Assembly: GCA_963662375.2 (NCBI GenBank)
Contig: CAXXRP010000003.1
Location: forward strand, 62,001-126,000
Length of the DNA stretch: 64,000 bases
Direction of reading: 5' to 3'
Origin: UBA11612 sp963662375
GTDB taxonomy: Bacteria; Pseudomonadota; Alphaproteobacteria; Rhodospirillales; Rhodospirillaceae
Part shown: positions 27,173-37,078 of the stretch, one piece after another
How the letters are laid out: each line of letters begins with the position of its first letter
Position numbering within the stretch: position 1 is the stretch's first letter
Notes under the pieces: model-generated
What the model saw: the letters and a program-made list of their open reading frames with translations, nothing else
The model's database searches: none
What the model was told of the DNA's origin: nothing
Position numbers and translations under genes: made by a program

Positions 27173-28885
27173 GTGGCGAAGACGATGGGGGATCAGCTCT
27201 TGAAGAGTAGATCGATGAGATGGATGTATGATTGGGCGAACAAGGCGCTGATCATAAGTATTGGTATAGTAGTCGCGTTTGATATCGGATTGCCGGTTTC
27301 ATCAGTGGCGGCTACTTCACAAGAGTTGTCATCTCAGGAGATTGGCAAGGCCGTTGTTCGCCGACTCACGCCGGATCAGTATCGCGCCATCATTGCTGAA
27401 GTGTTCGGTCGTGCCATCGATCCTGGTGGTCGCTTTGATCCCGATCTTCGTGTCGATGACCTGATCGAGATCGGCACGGGCCGGGTTAGCGTGTCATCCG
27501 AAGGCATGGCGCAGTTCGATATCATGGCACGTAACATTGCCAGCCAAGTGACGAGTGAGCGTTTTCGCTACACGATGATTCCCTGCGTGCCCCGGTCTGT
27601 CGCCGAACCGGATGATGCCTGCGCCAGTCAATTTTTGATAAAAGTTGGGCGCTTGATTTTCCGCAGGCCTTTGACCAAAGCGGAACAACGTAGACACGTT
27701 GACGCTGCGAATGTCGGCGCCAAGATCACGGACGATTTTTACGCTGGATTGGCATTGTCACTTGGGGCAATGCTAGAATCGCCGCAATTCCTGTTCCGGC
27801 AAGTGACGGTGGAGGCTGACCCTAACTGGCGCGGCCAGTATCGTTTGGATGCCTATTCAAAGGCTTCCCGCCTGAGTTTCTTCCTTTGGAATTCGATGCC
27901 TGACGAGGTGCTCTTGAACGCTGCCGAAAAGGGTGAGCTGCATACACAGAGAGGCCTTGCGCGTCAGATTTCACGAATGGTGGCCTCGCCGCGGCTTGAG
28001 GACGGCGTACGCGCGTTCTTCACGGATATATTCCATTTTGATGAGATGCCGTCGCTGGCTAAGGACACTACGCTTTACCCGAAATTTGACTCCACAGTGG
28101 CTGTGGACGCGCGGGAGCAAACACTTAGGACGTTAGTCGATCTGCTTGTGACACGTCATGGCGATTACCGCGACGTCTTCACCACGCGTCGCACCTTTCT
28201 GACGCAAGCGCTCGCCTCAATTTACGATGTGCCGCTAGTCAATGATGTGCCCAATGGCTCTCCCGATACGTGGCAAGCATTTGAATTTTCTTCCGATGAT
28301 GCGCGGGCGGGAATTCTAACTCATCTGAGCTTTGTAGCTTTACATTCCCACGCAGGTCGCAGTTCGCCGACACTGCGCGGCAAGGCTCTGCGCGAGATTG
28401 TGATGTGTCAGAAAGTGCCGCTTCCACCAGGAGATATATCTTTTGAGTTAATAGCGGATACGGCAAACCCTCTTTATAAGACGACGCGTGAACGCCTAAC
28501 CGCCCACGCCACCGAACCGATGTGCGCAGGCTGTCATAAGATCACTGATCCGATAGGGCTTGTGCTCGAAAATTTTGACGCTAGCGGTGCCTACCGCCAA
28601 GTAGAGAACGGCGTACACATTGATGTCAGTGGCGCGCTCGATGGCCGTCCGCTTGAGGGTGCTGCCGATCTCGGCGAGATGGTGGGTGAAAACCCAGCCG
28701 TTACTTCTTGCCTGGTTGATCGGCTCTTTGCATACGCGTTGGGCCGGACGCCTGTAGCGGGCGAGTTGCCTTGGATCGGCAAATCCAAACAAACTTTTGA
28801 GAAGGACGGTTACGTTATTCCGGAGCTAATGCACAAAATTGCGGTGAGTCCGGAGTTCTATCGCGTACCGCCCCCACCCAACTGA
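27173..28885 (+). CDS. DUF1592/DUF1588/DUF1585 exported protein with CxxCH motif
   Basis: 570 residues when counted from the GTG immediately after the upstream stop; an ATG at 27185 is also possible. A signal anchor lies around residues 25-45. Domain order: DUF1587-like (RRLTPDQYRAIIAEVFG), DUF1595-like (FRRPLTKAEQRRHV), DUF1592 (RLSFFLWNSMPDEVLL), DUF1588 (RAGILTHLSFVALHS with SPTLRGKALRE) and DUF1585 (SCLVDRLFAYALGR). CAGCHKITDPIG is a CxxCH heme-attachment type motif inside the DUF1588 region. These proteins are cytochrome-like, exported and of unknown activity. Genes for a DUF1552 protein and the exported paralogue flank it. Confidence 0.9.
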   Translation: MAKTMGDQLLKSRSMRWMYDWANKALIISIGIVVAFDIGLPVSSVAATSQELSSQEIGKAVVRRLTPDQYRAIIAEVFGRAIDPGGRFDPDLRVDDLIEIGTGRVSVSSEGMAQFDIMARNIASQVTSERFRYTMIPCVPRSVAEPDDACASQFLIKVGRLIFRRPLTKAEQRRHVDAANVGAKITDDFYAGLALSLGAMLESPQFLFRQVTVEADPNWRGQYRLDAYSKASRLSFFLWNSMPDEVLLNAAEKGELHTQRGLARQISRMVASPRLEDGVRAFFTDIFHFDEMPSLAKDTTLYPKFDSTVAVDAREQTLRTLVDLLVTRHGDYRDVFTTRRTFLTQALASIYDVPLVNDVPNGSPDTWQAFEFSSDDARAGILTHLSFVALHSHAGRSSPTLRGKALREIVMCQKVPLPPGDISFELIADTANPLYKTTRERLTAHATEPMCAGCHKITDPIGLVLENFDASGAYRQVENGVHIDVSGALDGRPLEGAADLGEMVGENPAVTSCLVDRLFAYALGRTPVAGELPWIGKSKQTFEKDGYVIPELMHKIAVSPEFYRVPPPPN

Positions 28886-28944
28886 GTTATCAAGAGCACG
28901 TATCCTGACGGCACTGAGCCAAATGGAAAATCGGAGGTCATGCC

Positions 28945-30261
28945 ATGGTTAAATTAGGTCGAAGAAGCGTACTTCGCGGCGCCGTAGGCGGTGCTGCGGT
29001 GACTGTTGGTTTGCCGGTTTTAGATCGTTTCCTAAATGGGAACGGGACCGCGTTGGCGGAGACGGGAGCGCCGCCGCCAGTATGTTTTGGTCACTATTAC
29101 CAGGGTTTAGGCCTTAATCCCGGCATGTGGATACCGGAAAAAATAGGTGCCAATTACGAGAACAATGTCCAACTCAAGGTCTTCGATCGGTTCAGGGACC
29201 GCATGAACATATTTAGCGGAATGAGATACTTCCTCGACGGCCGGCCCCATGAGACTCACACCTCGACGGTACAAATCGCGTCTACCGGCGCGGTATTCGA
29301 TAGTGGCAGGATTGGCCCAAGTTTGGACAGCAATATCGCCGATGTGATCGGTAGAAAAACCCGGTTCCGTTCTATCGAGGTTAACCCCCAGGGCTCACGC
29401 CAGAGTTGGAGCCGCCGCAGTGCCACGTCAATCAATCCGTCCGAACCTTCGCCTGCGGCATTGTACATGCGAGTATTCGGTCCTGAGTTCAGGGACCCCA
29501 ATGCTGCTGAATTCACGCCCGATCCTATGGTTATGGCGCGCCGGAGCGTATTGTCGGCGGTAACCGAACAACGTCAGGATGTCATGCGGCAACTGGATGC
29601 CGCCGATCGCATACGTCTCGATGAATTCTTTACCTCCATTCGCGAAATAGAACAGAGGCTTGATTTAGAGCTACAACAGCCTGCGCCTTTGGAAGCCTGC
29701 AATATTCCGGTAAGATCGGAAGAGGAAAAGCCGAGCAGTGTCATCGATAGCGTCCTGCATAATGGCAAGATTTTTGCCCATCTTTTGGCATACGCCATGG
29801 CTTGTGATCAGACGCGGGTCTTCAACGTGACCAATTCGGGTTTCTGGCGAGAAGCAGGCGAAACATATAATTGGCATACGGCAACTCATGAGGAAGCTGT
29901 CGACCAGTCCTTGGGCTACCAGAAGAAAGTGTTTTGGTTCCTCAGCAAAGCCAATGGAATGTTTGCCGAGTTCTTGAGTGCGCTTGACAGCGTTCGCGAA
30001 GGCCGGGGCACATTGCTGGATCGCACGTTGGTGGTGTGGCAGTCAGACCATGGAGACGCGCGTACACATTCAATCGAGAACGTTCCAATCATGACGGCAG
30101 GTGGCGCAGCTGGTCTCATCAAAACCGGCATACACGTTGCCGCTCCGGGAGATCCGTGTACGCGCGTTGGACTTACAGTCCAACAGGCTTTGGGCGTCCC
30201 GATAGGCGCGTGGGGCGATCGCTCAAATGAAACCTCTAGAACGATAACCGAAATTATTTAG
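28945..30261 (+). CDS. DUF1552 exported protein (cassette 2)
   Basis: 438 residues, DUF1552. Tat-like leader GRRSVLRGAVGGAAVTVG with GGAGG upstream of the ATG. It parallels 6554-7894 along its length: RFLNGNGTALAE, FGPEFRDPNAAEFTPDP, RRSVLSAVTEQRQDVMRQLD, AMACDQTRVFNVTN, and the C-terminal VWQSDHGDARTHS. The linkage DUF1592 then DUF1552 is widely conserved, which supports a shared periplasmic function. It lies 59 bases after the DUF1592 gene. Confidence 0.9.
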   Translation: MVKLGRRSVLRGAVGGAAVTVGLPVLDRFLNGNGTALAETGAPPPVCFGHYYQGLGLNPGMWIPEKIGANYENNVQLKVFDRFRDRMNIFSGMRYFLDGRPHETHTSTVQIASTGAVFDSGRIGPSLDSNIADVIGRKTRFRSIEVNPQGSRQSWSRRSATSINPSEPSPAALYMRVFGPEFRDPNAAEFTPDPMVMARRSVLSAVTEQRQDVMRQLDAADRIRLDEFFTSIREIEQRLDLELQQPAPLEACNIPVRSEEEKPSSVIDSVLHNGKIFAHLLAYAMACDQTRVFNVTNSGFWREAGETYNWHTATHEEAVDQSLGYQKKVFWFLSKANGMFAEFLSALDSVREGRGTLLDRTLVVWQSDHGDARTHSIENVPIMTAGGAAGLIKTGIHVAAPGDPCTRVGLTVQQALGVPIGAWGDRSNETSRTITEII

Positions 30262-30330
30262 AACGATATCCGAAATTATGGGTGCAGGTAAACGAGCCTA
30301 ACCTTGAACTGGGTTGTGGGAAATAGAACG

Positions 30331-31719
30331 ATGAAAATAGAAATTAATAGACAGCTGCAATGGGCCGTTGGCGTCTTGATTCTCGGTATCGCGACGGTTG
30401 GTTACAGCGCTATGTCAGCGCAGCTCGACACAGGCATTTCGGACTTGTCTCCTCTCGCGATGCCGCTGGGGATCACAATCCAGCCGACCGGGCTTGCCCA
30501 GGGCTATAGTATGAACAAAAAGTCAGCAACCAAGCTACCGCGCGCAAAAATTGTTTATGCCGATACTGATGGCATGACGCTCTACTATAGTGACATGGAT
30601 TTGCCGGGTGAGTCGGGCTGTATTGATGAATGTGCGAAGACCTGGTCACCTGCGGCTGTGTCGGCAAGCGCCCTCCCTGTTGCCGACTGGTCGGTGATCG
30701 TACGCGATGATGGGACGCGGCAATGGGCGCACAAGAAACGCCCCCTGTATACCTTTAGCCAGGATGTCGACATTGGTTCTGTCGGTGGCAATAGTCCGCG
30801 ACGCTTTGGTAGGGGGCCGGGCGTTGGGCTACGCGGTAGCACCAATGCTTCTATCCCTAAAGACAAACCGATGCCTGAGGGTTGGCATGCTGCAACAATG
30901 TATCCAGTCATTGACGCGGTTTTGCCGGGTGGCATTAAGATCCACGAAGTAGAGGATGCTATGGCGCTTGTGTTGGTCGACGAGAAGACCGGCAAGTCGC
31001 TCTATGCATTCAATGGTGACGCTAAAGAGGCCATGGAAGCTTGCGCAACTGCCGCGTGCCGTAGTCGCTGGTCACCCTTGGTCGCACCACGCATTGCGTT
31101 CCCTCAGGGTGATTTCGGCGTCAACGTTCGGGACGATGGCATTACTCAGTGGACGTATAAGGGCCGGGCGCTCTTTACCTATGGCGGAGATTTTGTATTC
31201 CGCGACGCTTTCGGCGTTGGGGTCGACGAGAATTGGAAATTGGCAGCGTATCGTCGGTATTACGTACCGTCCAACGTTACCACCCAGAATAATCCCAAAC
31301 TGGGCAAAATATTAGCCACGGCTGATGGCAAGACTCTCTACCGTCGCAACAGTCATATCTTCCAGTCGGGCAGTGGCCATGGCTTACGCCGCGGCGACCC
31401 GATTAGGCCGGCCATCGGCCGCGACCTTGGTACGGATCCGCGTTGCATTGTGGAGTGCAATAAATGGCATCCGTTCCTCGCGCCGGCAGACGCGGAGCCT
31501 TGGAGCGACTGGAGTGTAGCCACACGGACCGACGGCTCGAAACAATGGGTTCAGCGCGGTTATGCTCTTTGGACTTATGATGGCGATGAGGCGCCAGGAG
31601 AGATCAACGGCAATGATTCCTACCAATTCTTCATTGGCCACGACAACAAGACGGTCGTCGATATTGGAACTCCGGTTGAGGGCCCATGGGCGCTGCTGTG
31701 GATTGCCGCTAGCCCGTAA
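30331..31719 (+). CDS. Exported protein with three PF03640-type repeats
   Basis: 462 residues from the ATG at 30331, with an N-terminal signal (QLQWAVGVLILGIATVGYSA). Three copies of the secreted repeat PF03640 can be followed. Repeat 1 has YADTDGMTLYYSDMD, CIDECAKTWSP and HKKRPLYTFSQD. Repeat 2 has EKTGKSLYAFNGD, CATAACRSRWSP and YKGRALFTYGGD. Repeat 3 has ADGKTLYRR, CIVECNKWHP and QRGYALWTYDGD. Each carries a CxxxC pair next to Trp, so metal or disulfide chemistry is plausible. The family has no established activity. It ends the cassette begun by the NTF2-like gene. Confidence 0.83.
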   Translation: MKIEINRQLQWAVGVLILGIATVGYSAMSAQLDTGISDLSPLAMPLGITIQPTGLAQGYSMNKKSATKLPRAKIVYADTDGMTLYYSDMDLPGESGCIDECAKTWSPAAVSASALPVADWSVIVRDDGTRQWAHKKRPLYTFSQDVDIGSVGGNSPRRFGRGPGVGLRGSTNASIPKDKPMPEGWHAATMYPVIDAVLPGGIKIHEVEDAMALVLVDEKTGKSLYAFNGDAKEAMEACATAACRSRWSPLVAPRIAFPQGDFGVNVRDDGITQWTYKGRALFTYGGDFVFRDAFGVGVDENWKLAAYRRYYVPSNVTTQNNPKLGKILATADGKTLYRRNSHIFQSGSGHGLRRGDPIRPAIGRDLGTDPRCIVECNKWHPFLAPADAEPWSDWSVATRTDGSKQWVQRGYALWTYDGDEAPGEINGNDSYQFFIGHDNKTVVDIGTPVEGPWALLWIAASP

Positions 31720-31763
31720 AAAGGGAAAGTGGCGAATTGCATCAGTTGGCCGATTTCACTTCC

Positions 31764-31980
31764 TTATTGGAGGGGAGCTTCCACTGTCGCCTCAGCGACT
31801 GATGGGCTGTCCGCCGACCCCAGAGAAACAAAAATCATCACAAGAAACGCGATAGGGACAGAAATAATCGCTGCCTGACTGAAGGGCACGAGAGCCGTGG
31901 TATTGCCTAGCACCTGTACCCAGACCGTAGGCCCTACGATGATCAGCCTGACCGAAGAGATTAAGCCGGCGGACCAATGT
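31764..31980 (-). pseudogene. Acetate permease-like (SSS family) C-terminal fragment
   Basis: A minus-strand frame reads WSAGLISSVRLIIVGPTVWV, then QVLGNTTALVPFSQ and VPIAFLVMIFVSLGSADSP before a stop at 31764. This matches the last two membrane segments of ActP-type sodium/solute symporters, where PTVWVxVLG and a later SxxFAF block are typical. Nothing upstream of 31980 continues it. The remaining bases to 32254 hold no recognisable gene. Confidence 0.55.
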
Positions 31981-32254
31981 TTTATGGAGAGTCGATTGGC
32001 TGGGCTAACGTGTTAAGGCAGATTCGCGAGTTCAGTCGGGGGCCTTTTGGCCAATGGTGGAAGCTCGCATCATCTCTTGAGACGCTCGCTATGGCGTTGG
32101 GATCCGCGACCGATAGGCCCCGCTGATTTCATCGAGGTCACGGGCGTGTATAGATTGTTATGAAGAATTCAATGGCTTCAATCTTTTCCAGCGCGATTAA
32201 CACCTTGGTTGTCCCCAACTTAGAAGCGATTTGCTCCGCGGCAAATATTCGTTC

Positions 32255-32331
32255 CTCCGTCTCCGCGATGAGACCAAAACCCTCCCTTACTCACCATCCC
32301 AATTCGGTCCCACAGGCGCTGACGCTGCACA
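32255..32331 (+). repeat. 77-base dispersed repeat, copy B
   Basis: It matches 16162-16238 at 71 of 77 positions. It ends exactly where the coding similarity of the DUF1501 fragment begins, so it may mark a recombination joint. Confidence 0.85.
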
Positions 32332-32639
32332 TTCCGCCGCAATCGCGGGAACTTTCGCAAGGACTTGGCGCTTTTTGGGCCAACATGAATGATTTTCAGC
32401 ATAGGCTAACCATCGTAACCATGACGGAATTTGGTCGCCGTCTGGAAGAAAATGCGAACGCGGGGACCGATCATGGCTCGGCCTCTCTTACGTTCGCGCT
32501 TGCAGGTGCGGTCAACGGCGGGTGGATCTACGGCAAATGGCCGGGTCTGAGGCCGCGTGACCTGCGTGCTGGCGACCTAACGGTCACGACCGACTACCGA
32601 CAGGTATTGCTGGAAGTTCTCATGACGCGCGGGGGCTAA
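32332..32639 (+). pseudogene. DUF1501 protein, C-terminal fragment
   Basis: The frame carries LSQGLGAFWANM, TIVTMTEFGRRLEENANAGT, DHGSASLTFALAGAVNGG and DLTVTTDYRQVLLEVL, the C-terminal hallmark blocks of DUF1501 (PF07394) exported proteins. About three quarters of the protein, including the Tat leader, is missing. Intact DUF1501 genes usually pair with DUF1800 genes; none is present here. Confidence 0.85.
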
Positions 32640-33181
32640 ACCCGGCCTGAAATAGTCTTCCCGACCCTGGCGTATGCCCCACTTGGTGTGGTCAACAGCC
32701 GTCGGTCTTAAGGCTCAACGGCAGAGGAAAGGCGGCCTGTTCCACGGATGCAAAGATGGCCCGCTTCACGATATGGGGCTGGGGCGGGCTTGAATTGGCG
32801 AGCCGCGCCGAGTGTCAGCGAAATTTATCCCAATAAATCAGTGGATAAGCTAACGATCTAGCTTGCTGACGCCAAAAATCAAAAGGATTCTTCTCGTCTA
32901 TGGGATATAGTAGAACGTGCGTCTGCGAGGCGCGGACTGGTCCGCATGCCATTCCGATTTCGCTGCGAAGTTGCTTTTACTAATTGTCGCTAGCGGGGCG
33001 GTTGCCGACGTCGAAAGAGAATGGGAATTCTTTAGTTGCAGCCGATTATTAACAGTTTGGACCCACGTCCTCTGAGCCTTTTCGGTTGCGCGCTTACGGG
33101 AAGCACAGTGTGCCTCCTCGCGGCGTTGACCCTTGCGAATTGCTCCGCGCCGTCATCAAACGATGGCGTTGCGTCCGCCGC
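32640..33181. other. Mostly empty stretch with a possible lipoprotein head
   Basis: No complete gene. From 33036 (TTG) a frame reads into a hydrophobic segment ending CLLAALTLANCSAPSSNDG, which resembles a lipoprotein signal with LANC lipobox. It runs to the IS21 left end at 33182, so it may be the head of a gene cut by the element. No good ribosome-binding site is seen, so this is weak. Confidence 0.35.
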
Positions 33182-33280
33182 TGAGAACGGCGGTGACAAA
33201 TTAGTCCACGGAAGCGGCGGGATTTCCCAGCCGCGGGCGGAGTAAAACTCTGCCACCTGTAGCCTTCGATCTTTTTTGAG

Positions 33281-34796
33281 ATGGAAGGCGGGAGGATGTA
33301 CACCGTGGACCTATATCTGCGCGTTCGGCTGGCCTGCCATGTTGATGGTCTGAGCCAGCGAGAGGCGGCAAGTCGGTTTGGCATTGCGCGCGAGACGGTG
33401 AGGAAGATGCTGCGGCATTCGGAACCGCCCGGGATATCGGCGACGCCAGCCACCGAAACGCCCGAAACTGGCCCCCTTCACGGATATCATCGACCGTATT
33501 CTGGAGGAGGACCGAACGGTTCACCGTAAGCAGAACCACACGGCGAAGCGTATCTTCGAGCGCCTTCGCGACGAACATGGCTTCACGGGCAAAGAGACCA
33601 TCGTGAAGGATTACGTTCGGGAACGGCGCCTTCGTCGGCGTGAGATGTTTGTGCCGTTGTCACATCCTCCGGGCCATGCTCAAGCGGACTTTGGCGAGGC
33701 GGATGCGATCATCGCCGGCGTCAAGTATCGGGCGCATTTTTTCGTCATGACACTTCCCCACAGCGATGCCTGCTTCGTTGCGGCCTACCCGGCGACGACG
33801 ACGGAGGCCTGGCTGGACGGGCACAACAGAGCCTTTGTTTTTTTCGGCGGCGTTCCCCAATCGATTCTTTACGACAACGACAAGTGTCTGGTGTCGCGCA
33901 TCTTGTCAGATGGCACGCGGCAACGAACGCGGGCGTTCAGCGGGCTGCAGTCCCATTACCTCTTCGAGGACCGCTACGGCCGTCCCGGCAAGGGTAACGA
34001 CAAAGGCAATGTGGAGGGGGTGGTCGGCTATGCCCGGCGGAACTTCATGACGCCGCTTCCCCGGTTCGCGAGCTGGGACGCCTTCAATGGCCACCTGGAA
34101 GAGCAATGCCGCAACCGGCAAGGCAACGTCCTGCGCGGCCACCGCGAGAGCATCGGCGAACGGTTTGTGCGTGACCGCGAAGCGTTGAAGAGGCCACTGC
34201 CGGCACCGTTCGACGCGTGCGACAAGCAGGGCACGCGGGTCAACTCGCTGTCCCTGGTGCGCTACCGGACGAATGACTATTCCGTGCCCGTCGCCTACGG
34301 CCATCAGGAAGTCTGGATCCGTGGCTATGTCCACGAGGTGGTTATCGGTTGCGGCGCCGGGATCATTGCCCGACACCCCCGTTCCTACGACCGGGAAGAT
34401 ATGGTCTTCGATCCGATCCACTACCTGCCTTTGCTGGAGCACAAGATCGGTGCCCTGGATCAGGCCGCGCCGCTAGCCGGATGGGAACTGCCTGATGCCT
34501 TCCCAACCCTGCGCCGTCTCCTGGAGGCGCGCATGGGCAAGGCCGGCAAGCGGGAATACGTCCAGGTCCTTCGGCTTGTGGAGACCTTCGATCTCGAGGT
34601 GCTTCACGGCGCGGTGAAGGACGCCCTGCGCCTGGGTGCGATCGGCTACGACGCCGTCAAACACCTTGTGCTGTGCCGTATCGAGCGACGCCCGCCCAAA
34701 CTCGACCTGGATATCTATCCCTACCTGCCTCGGGCCAACGTGGCGACCACGGCCGCCGCCAGTTATATGAGCTTGTTGGGTGGAGGCGCGTCATGA
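33281..34796 (+). pseudogene. istA: IS21 transposase IstA, frameshifted
   Basis: The N-terminal HTH is visible as GLSQREAASRFGIARETVRK. The frame is broken near 33432, where one extra A in GGGATATCGG shifts reading; removing it joins HSEPPG to YRRRQPPKRPKLAPFTDIID and on to the long frame from 33603. The DDE core has QADFGEAD (first Asp), LYDNDKC (second Asp) and GNDKGNVEGVVGYARRNFM (Glu). The C-terminal Mu-transposase beta-barrel follows. Length would be about 505 residues. With the shift, the element is probably not autonomous unless the indel is a sequencing error. Confidence 0.88.
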
Positions 34797-35563
34797 CCGA
34801 TACGCCGCAAGTGTTGCTGGCCCATCACCTCAAGACCCTGAAACTGCCGACGTTCCTGCGCGAATACGACAAGCTGGCCCGCCAATGCGCCACCGAGGGC
34901 GCCGACCATGTGCGGTATCTTGTCCGTCTGACCGAGTTGGAACTGATCGACCGTGAGCGCCGCATGGTCGAGCGGCGGATCAGACAGGCCAGGTTCCCCG
35001 CCGTCAAAAGCCTCGACAGCTTCGACTTCAAGGCCATCGCATCGCTCAACAAGATGCTGGTTCTGGAGTTGGCGCGATGCGAATACGTCGAGCGTCGTGA
35101 GAATATCATCGCGCTCGGCAACAGCGGAACCGGCAAGACCCATATCGCCCTCGGTCTCGGTCTGGCGGCCTGCCAAAAGGGGCTCTCCGTCGGCTTCCTC
35201 ACGGCCGCTGCCCTGGTTCATGAACTGATGGAGGCCAGGGATGAAAAACGCCTGTTGCGCCTGCAGAAGCAACTGGCAAAGTATCACCTTCTGATCATCG
35301 ACGAACTCGGCTTCGTGCCGCTCTCGAAGACCGGCGCCGAGCTGCTGTTCGAAGTCTTCAGCCAGCGCTACGAGCGGGGCTCGATCCTGGTGACCTCCAA
35401 CTTGCCGTTCGATGAGTGGACGGAGATATTCGGCTCGGAACGCCTGACCGGGGCTTTGCTGGACCGCCTCACCCACCATGTCCATATCCTGGAAATGAAC
35501 GGCGAGAGCTATCGTCTCAACCAAAGCCAAAAACGGCGGAAATCCCCAAAAATACCTGCTTAA
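34793..35563 (+). CDS. istB: IS21 helper ATPase IstB
   Basis: 256 residues of the DnaC/IstB AAA+ family. Walker A GNSGTGKTH, Walker B LLIIDELGF, sensor region ILVTSNLPFDEW, and the C-terminal HHVHILEMNGESYR are intact. IstB assembles on target DNA and directs IstA. Its ATG overlaps the istA stop (ATGA at 34793-34796). Confidence 0.93.
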   Translation: MTDTPQVLLAHHLKTLKLPTFLREYDKLARQCATEGADHVRYLVRLTELELIDRERRMVERRIRQARFPAVKSLDSFDFKAIASLNKMLVLELARCEYVERRENIIALGNSGTGKTHIALGLGLAACQKGLSVGFLTAAALVHELMEARDEKRLLRLQKQLAKYHLLIIDELGFVPLSKTGAELLFEVFSQRYERGSILVTSNLPFDEWTEIFGSERLTGALLDRLTHHVHILEMNGESYRLNQSQKRRKSPKIPA

Positions 35564-35761
35564 CCGCCGGTGCAATGGTTGACCCGGTGGGCCCACAGGA
35601 ACCTCCCACGCTGCTTCGCTCCGCGTAACGCAAGCGCTACACGAAGCAGCGCGGGTCCCTCCTATGGACTACCGGGACAACCCCCCAACACCGCGTACCG
35701 CATAACGTTAAGTGGACTAGTTTTGCTCCGCCCGGGTGGACTAATTTTGCTCCGCCGTTGA

Positions 35762-36310
35762 CACAAGGTGTCCTTCACGCAAATCGGCAATGACGAGGTG
35801 GAAGTTTTGATAGATCAGGCGGGTATTCCGCAATCTCCGACACTCAAAGCTCTCGTCGGCCTCCGCGAGGGGTTCCTGGCCGAGGAGATGGTGCTGTTTG
35901 GGGGGCCAGGAGCATTGGAACGTGCTGAATTAACGAAAGATATTTTGCTGAAGAGGTTCAAACGTGTCGACCTTCAGGCGTCAGAGGTGCGCATGGACTA
36001 TATCGGCCTAAACAGTGTGTATCGTGAGTCCACCCCGCCGTCCAATATCGCGCCCCATAAAATCATTTTGAGAATAGCGATAAAAACGACTGAACAGAAA
36101 GAAGCCGAAAAACTACGGCGGGAGATCGAACCCTTGGCAGTCAACGGTACGGCTGGTACAGGGAAATGGGCAACCAGCGCGCCGGGCTCGCGCGTGCAGC
36201 CTGTTATCGGCCTTAATTCAGCGCTTGTGCCCAGATCCGAGGTGCCCGCATCAGTCGTTATGGTGGACGCTAACGGTGCCGGGCCTGTCCTTCCGATCGG
36301 GACGGATTAG
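35762..36310 (+). pseudogene. AtuA/DUF1446 acyclic terpene utilisation-like protein, C-terminal fragment
   Basis: About 180 residues begin right at the IS21 right end. Family stretches are LVGLREGFLAEEMVLFGGPG, LERAELTKDILLKRF, RMDYIGLNSVYRES and QPVIGLNSALVPRSEV. This is the C-terminal part of AtuA-family proteins (DUF1446), whose full length is about 450-600 residues. The N-terminal part was removed by the IS21-associated rearrangement. The GTG at 35768 could initiate translation but is probably fortuitous. Confidence 0.78.
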
Positions 36311-36382
36311 CCGCACGCATACCCACATGAGGGGCTTTTCTGCGGCGCGACCTTTCGCAGTGATATAGCGCGCCGGCTGCCG

Positions 36383-36769
36383 CTACCGCCTGGCTCTAAG
36401 CGTCTTGGCTTCGGCCTTGTCAATAGTCACGATCTTGTCGATCGCACAGACTGCCCCACCGGGTTGCAGCACACTCAATGTATTGTTAGTGCAAAGTTTG
36501 CCGATGGGTGTTGAAAACGTGAAACCGTTGTATATGAGTCCCGAACACGAGCCGGCCAAATCGATACGTTTGTAGCCGCCGCTTCCGCGCATTTCAACCA
36601 GTATGGTGCGGTCGTCGATAGCCGGGGAATCGTCAATGAGAGATAAGTGGATGCACCGTTGTGTATCGCCGACGTTTTCACCACTCGCCAGGGTACTGGA
36701 TGGTGTAAAAGCGAGCGCTGTAAGAATTGCCATGGCCGTTGATGGTGCGGTGAACTTCATAGTCTTCAT
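36383..36769 (-). CDS. Exported DUF6491-like small protein
   Basis: 128 residues with a signal peptide (ATG at 36769; cleavage near TLASGE). The mature part has four cysteines in the order RCIHLS, GSCSGLIYNG, GKLCTNN and GAVCAIDKI. This is the pattern of DUF6491 proteins, small periplasmic proteins of unknown function common in Alphaproteobacteria. The 309 bases upstream (36770-37078) contain no gene, only a GATCAT/ATGATC inverted pair near 36933. Confidence 0.65.
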   Translation of the reverse strand: MKTMKFTAPSTAMAILTALAFTPSSTLASGENVGDTQRCIHLSLIDDSPAIDDRTILVEMRGSGGYKRIDLAGSCSGLIYNGFTFSTPIGKLCTNNTLSVLQPGGAVCAIDKIVTIDKAEAKTLRARR

Positions 36770-37078
36770 GTCTACCTCCCTGGGCGGGCGCCTACTTTGG
36801 AGCGGCCATTATACCCAAGAATCAGGCAGAATTGTGGAAATTACGATTGCGCCCCTGAAAAATCACCCGGTTGAGCCGGGAATTATGGTCACTTCCGGGC
36901 AAAATTGATTCTATTTGAGGAGGTCAACCGGATCATAAAATTTCCCGAAGTTTGATGATCCAATAGGCGCCACGGAGGACGGGACGGATACGCGGTAGGC
37001 GTCCACAAGAAACTGCCAACGCAGTCTATGGAGTGGTGAAAGAAAAACGCACACCAGTTGCCAGCAACACCTAGGTCT

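Larger units (their letters stand above)
33182..35765 (+). mobile_element. IS21-family insertion sequence, about 2.6 kb
   Basis: Contains istA and istB. The right end (35709-35765) has two tandem copies of GTGGACTA-TTTTGCTCCG, as is usual for IS21 multiple end repeats. The left end has two degenerate inverse copies, AAATTAGTCCAC (33198) and GGGCGGAGTAAAACT (33235). No target duplication is visible, and the flanks belong to unrelated gene fragments, which suggests an adjacent deletion. Confidence 0.82.

Noticed and set aside
31720..31763. Terminator after the PF03640 gene
   Set aside because: No convincing GC-rich stem with a T-run is present.
34763..35596. Minus-strand ORF (277 codons) opposite istB
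   Set aside because: Antisense shadow of a conserved IS21 gene in GC-rich DNA.
36933..36963. Terminator from the GATCAT/ATGATC inverted pair
   Set aside because: Arms are short, the loop is long and no T-tract follows.
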